A stretch of 64,000 nt of DNA from Bacillus sp. B1-b2 (lineage in GTDB: Bacteria > Bacillota > Bacilli > Bacillales > Cytobacillaceae): contig NZ_WEHU01000004.1 in assembly GCF_009183415.1 (NCBI RefSeq), positions 186,001 through 250,000 of the forward strand, given 5' to 3'. The notes below the pieces were generated by a model that was given only the letters and a program-made list of their open reading frames with translations, ran no database searches and was not told the origin of the DNA. The translations under genes and the position numbers were made by a program. This document shows, piece by piece, positions 61,455 to 64,000 of this stretch; position 1 is the stretch's first letter, and every line of letters starts with the position of its first letter.

Positions 61455-63104
<1,650 letters not shown>

Positions 63105-63180
63105 TTAAGACGAATTAGTAATATTTTTTAAAGGGGTTTGAAACGATTTTCTAATACTATTTTTTTGCTAAAAAACAAAA

Positions 63181-63216
63181 AGCGCTCCACTTACTCTTAT
63201 CAAGTAAGGGAGCGCT
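63181..63216 (-). terminator. pyrG leader attenuator (terminator hairpin)
   Basis: On the minus strand AGCGCTCCCTTACTTGATAA pairs through GAGTAAGTGGAGCGCT, followed by TTTTTGTTTTTT. The 5' arm holds the pyrimidine-rich CTCCCTTAC, which a 5' G-tract could capture. It lies between the pyrG promoter and coding region, about 40 bases from the predicted start. Confidence 0.8.
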
Positions 63217-63249
63217 ATATTAGCTATCTTATGTTCGTTCCTTTTTTAA

Positions 63250-63292
63250 GGAGCCCAAAAATGATTTTACAAGCAACAGCTATAAAAGTCAA
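63250..63292 (-). promoter_or_regulatory. pyrG promoter with GGGCT transcription start
   Basis: On the minus strand -35 TTGACT (63287-63292), 17-base spacer, -10 TAAAAT (63264-63269), then seven bases to GGGCTCC starting at 63256. In B. subtilis pyrG, low CTP makes RNA polymerase stutter G residues at exactly such a GGGC start, and the G-run disarms the terminator. Confidence 0.8.
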
Positions 63293-63304
63293 GGTTTGGA
63301 CGTA

Positions 63305-63883
63305 TTATTTGTCTTCATCCTCATCCGAAAATTCATCTTCTTCGTCTAAGTCTTCCTCATCCTCATCTTCTGCCAACTCTTCAAAGCCTTCGTCTAGTTC
63401 CTCTTCAAATTCTTCCTCATCTTCGTCTTCAGCTAAGTCATCATCTAGAAGATCATCTTCCTCATCCAGATCCTCATCTTCATCTAATAAATCTTCATCA
63501 TCTAGATCCTCTTCGAAGTCCTCAAAATCTTCGTCTGCATCATCAAAGTCGTCGAAATCATCTTCAACTGCTTTTTTCGATTTCTTTTTCTTTGGTTTTG
63601 TAACAGTTACTACATCTTCTTCTGACTTATCAACAGGATACCAAGTACGTAAACCCCAACGATTATCACCTAAAGATAAAAAGCGACCATCTATATTAAT
63701 ATCTGTATAGAATTGTGCCATTTTTGCATGGACTTCTTCATCACTTAACTCAAGGATACGGGAAACCTCTGCTAGAATTTCATGAAAAGAATATGGTGTT
63801 TTTCCACCATTTAATATTTCATAAGCAACTTCAATTAAGAACATTTCTTGCAATTCTTCTTTTGTGTATTGTTCAATACTCAC
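63305..63883 (-). CDS. rpoE: RNA polymerase delta subunit RpoE
   Basis: A 192-aa protein: an N-terminal winged-helix HARE-HTH domain (about 1-90; AQFYTDINIDGRFLSLGDNR, WGLRTWYPVD), a basic KPKKKKSKKAVE stretch and a long disordered Asp/Glu tail that releases RNA polymerase from nucleic acid and speeds recycling. The start is GTG at 63883 (MSIEQYTKEEL) after AAAGGAAG. Directly upstream of pyrG as in B. subtilis. The antisense Ser-rich open frame here is a shadow of the acidic tail. Confidence 0.95.
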   Translation of the reverse strand: MSIEQYTKEELQEMFLIEVAYEILNGGKTPYSFHEILAEVSRILELSDEEVHAKMAQFYTDINIDGRFLSLGDNRWGLRTWYPVDKSEEDVVTVTKPKKKKSKKAVEDDFDDFDDADEDFEDFEEDLDDEDLLDEDEDLDEEDDLLDDDLAEDEDEEEFEEELDEGFEELAEDEDEEDLDEEDEFSDEDEDK

Positions 63884-64000
63884 TAAAAGCACTTCCTTTC
63901 TAATCTCTTACTCTTTATCCCTATTTAGGGCTTGGACCATTATTCAATGAGTTTCTTGTTAAAACACTTTCATTACTAACTTTATTCTAAACGATGCTTG

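Noticed and set aside
63138-63710. Plus-strand Ser-rich frame of 190 codons
   Set aside because: It is the complement of the Asp/Glu codons of the rpoE tail and runs over the pyrG leader.

Overview
The window is AT-rich chromosomal DNA from a motile, endospore-forming Bacillaceae bacterium (a Bacillus-like firmicute; I do not name a species). The evidence is the spore genes spo0F, spoIID, spoIIQ, spoIIID and spoIIR, the flagellar genes flhO and flhP, the F1Fo ATP synthase operon, zinc-type L31, and strong GGAGG ribosome sites with many TTG and GTG starts. Nearly all genes are on the minus strand. Compared from memory with Bacillus subtilis, the order is that of the pyrG-to-ywqB arm of its chromosome, with gaps and insertions.

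Left part (1-12.7 kb): the 3' end of a TPR-type protein; a secreted three-LysM NlpC/P60 hydrolase; the ywqB-ywqA pair (SWIM zinc finger and SNF2 ATPase); ywpF; a D/N-rich lipoprotein; fabZ; an EpuA-type membrane protein; flhP, flhO, mbl, spoIIID. Next, 13.1-15.1 kb holds a plus-strand three-gene cassette (Ser/Asn-rich exported protein, ApbE-type flavin transferase, ferric-reductase-like membrane protein) that breaks the core order. From 15.3 to 35.4 kb come spoIIQ, spoIID, murAA, ywmB, ywzB, the complete atpIBEFHAGDC operon with its promoter, a Vpr-like subtilase, upp, glyA (with PurR-type boxes), ywlG, a chemotaxis-receptor gene where B. subtilis has rpiB, and ywlE. Then follow mntP, ywlC and ywlB.

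The accessory region is 38.0-46.4 kb. A 1-kb gene-free stretch is dense with repeats: two copies of a ~245-bp interspersed element, three copies of a 19-bp palindrome, three CGGA/CGCTTATT units and a possible transposase scrap. It borders a minus-strand type VII secretion cassette (WXG100 protein, small Cys-rich membrane protein, WXG-like protein with a glycine-zipper segment, EspG-like protein, two-TM protein) resembling B. subtilis yfjABCD. Next is an mntABCD-type manganese importer with a clear MntR box.

Right part (46.5-64 kb): spoIIR, prmC-prfA, an RsbR-type STAS protein, a MerR gene with two CNNM/CBS transporters, tdk, rpmE, rho, murAB, fba, spo0F, ywjG, pyrG and rpoE. pyrG has the full B. 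subtilis-style G-reiteration attenuator: promoter, GGGCT start and a terminator with a pyrimidine-rich 5' arm. B. subtilis tal and glpX are not at their usual places.

Most interesting: both CNNM genes carry a small hairpin between an excellent Shine-Dalgarno and a TTG start; the interspersed element sits next to terminators, once between perfect 40-bp direct repeats that each contain the terminator; and the type VII cassette has an unusual pore-like candidate effector and a possible dedicated chaperone.
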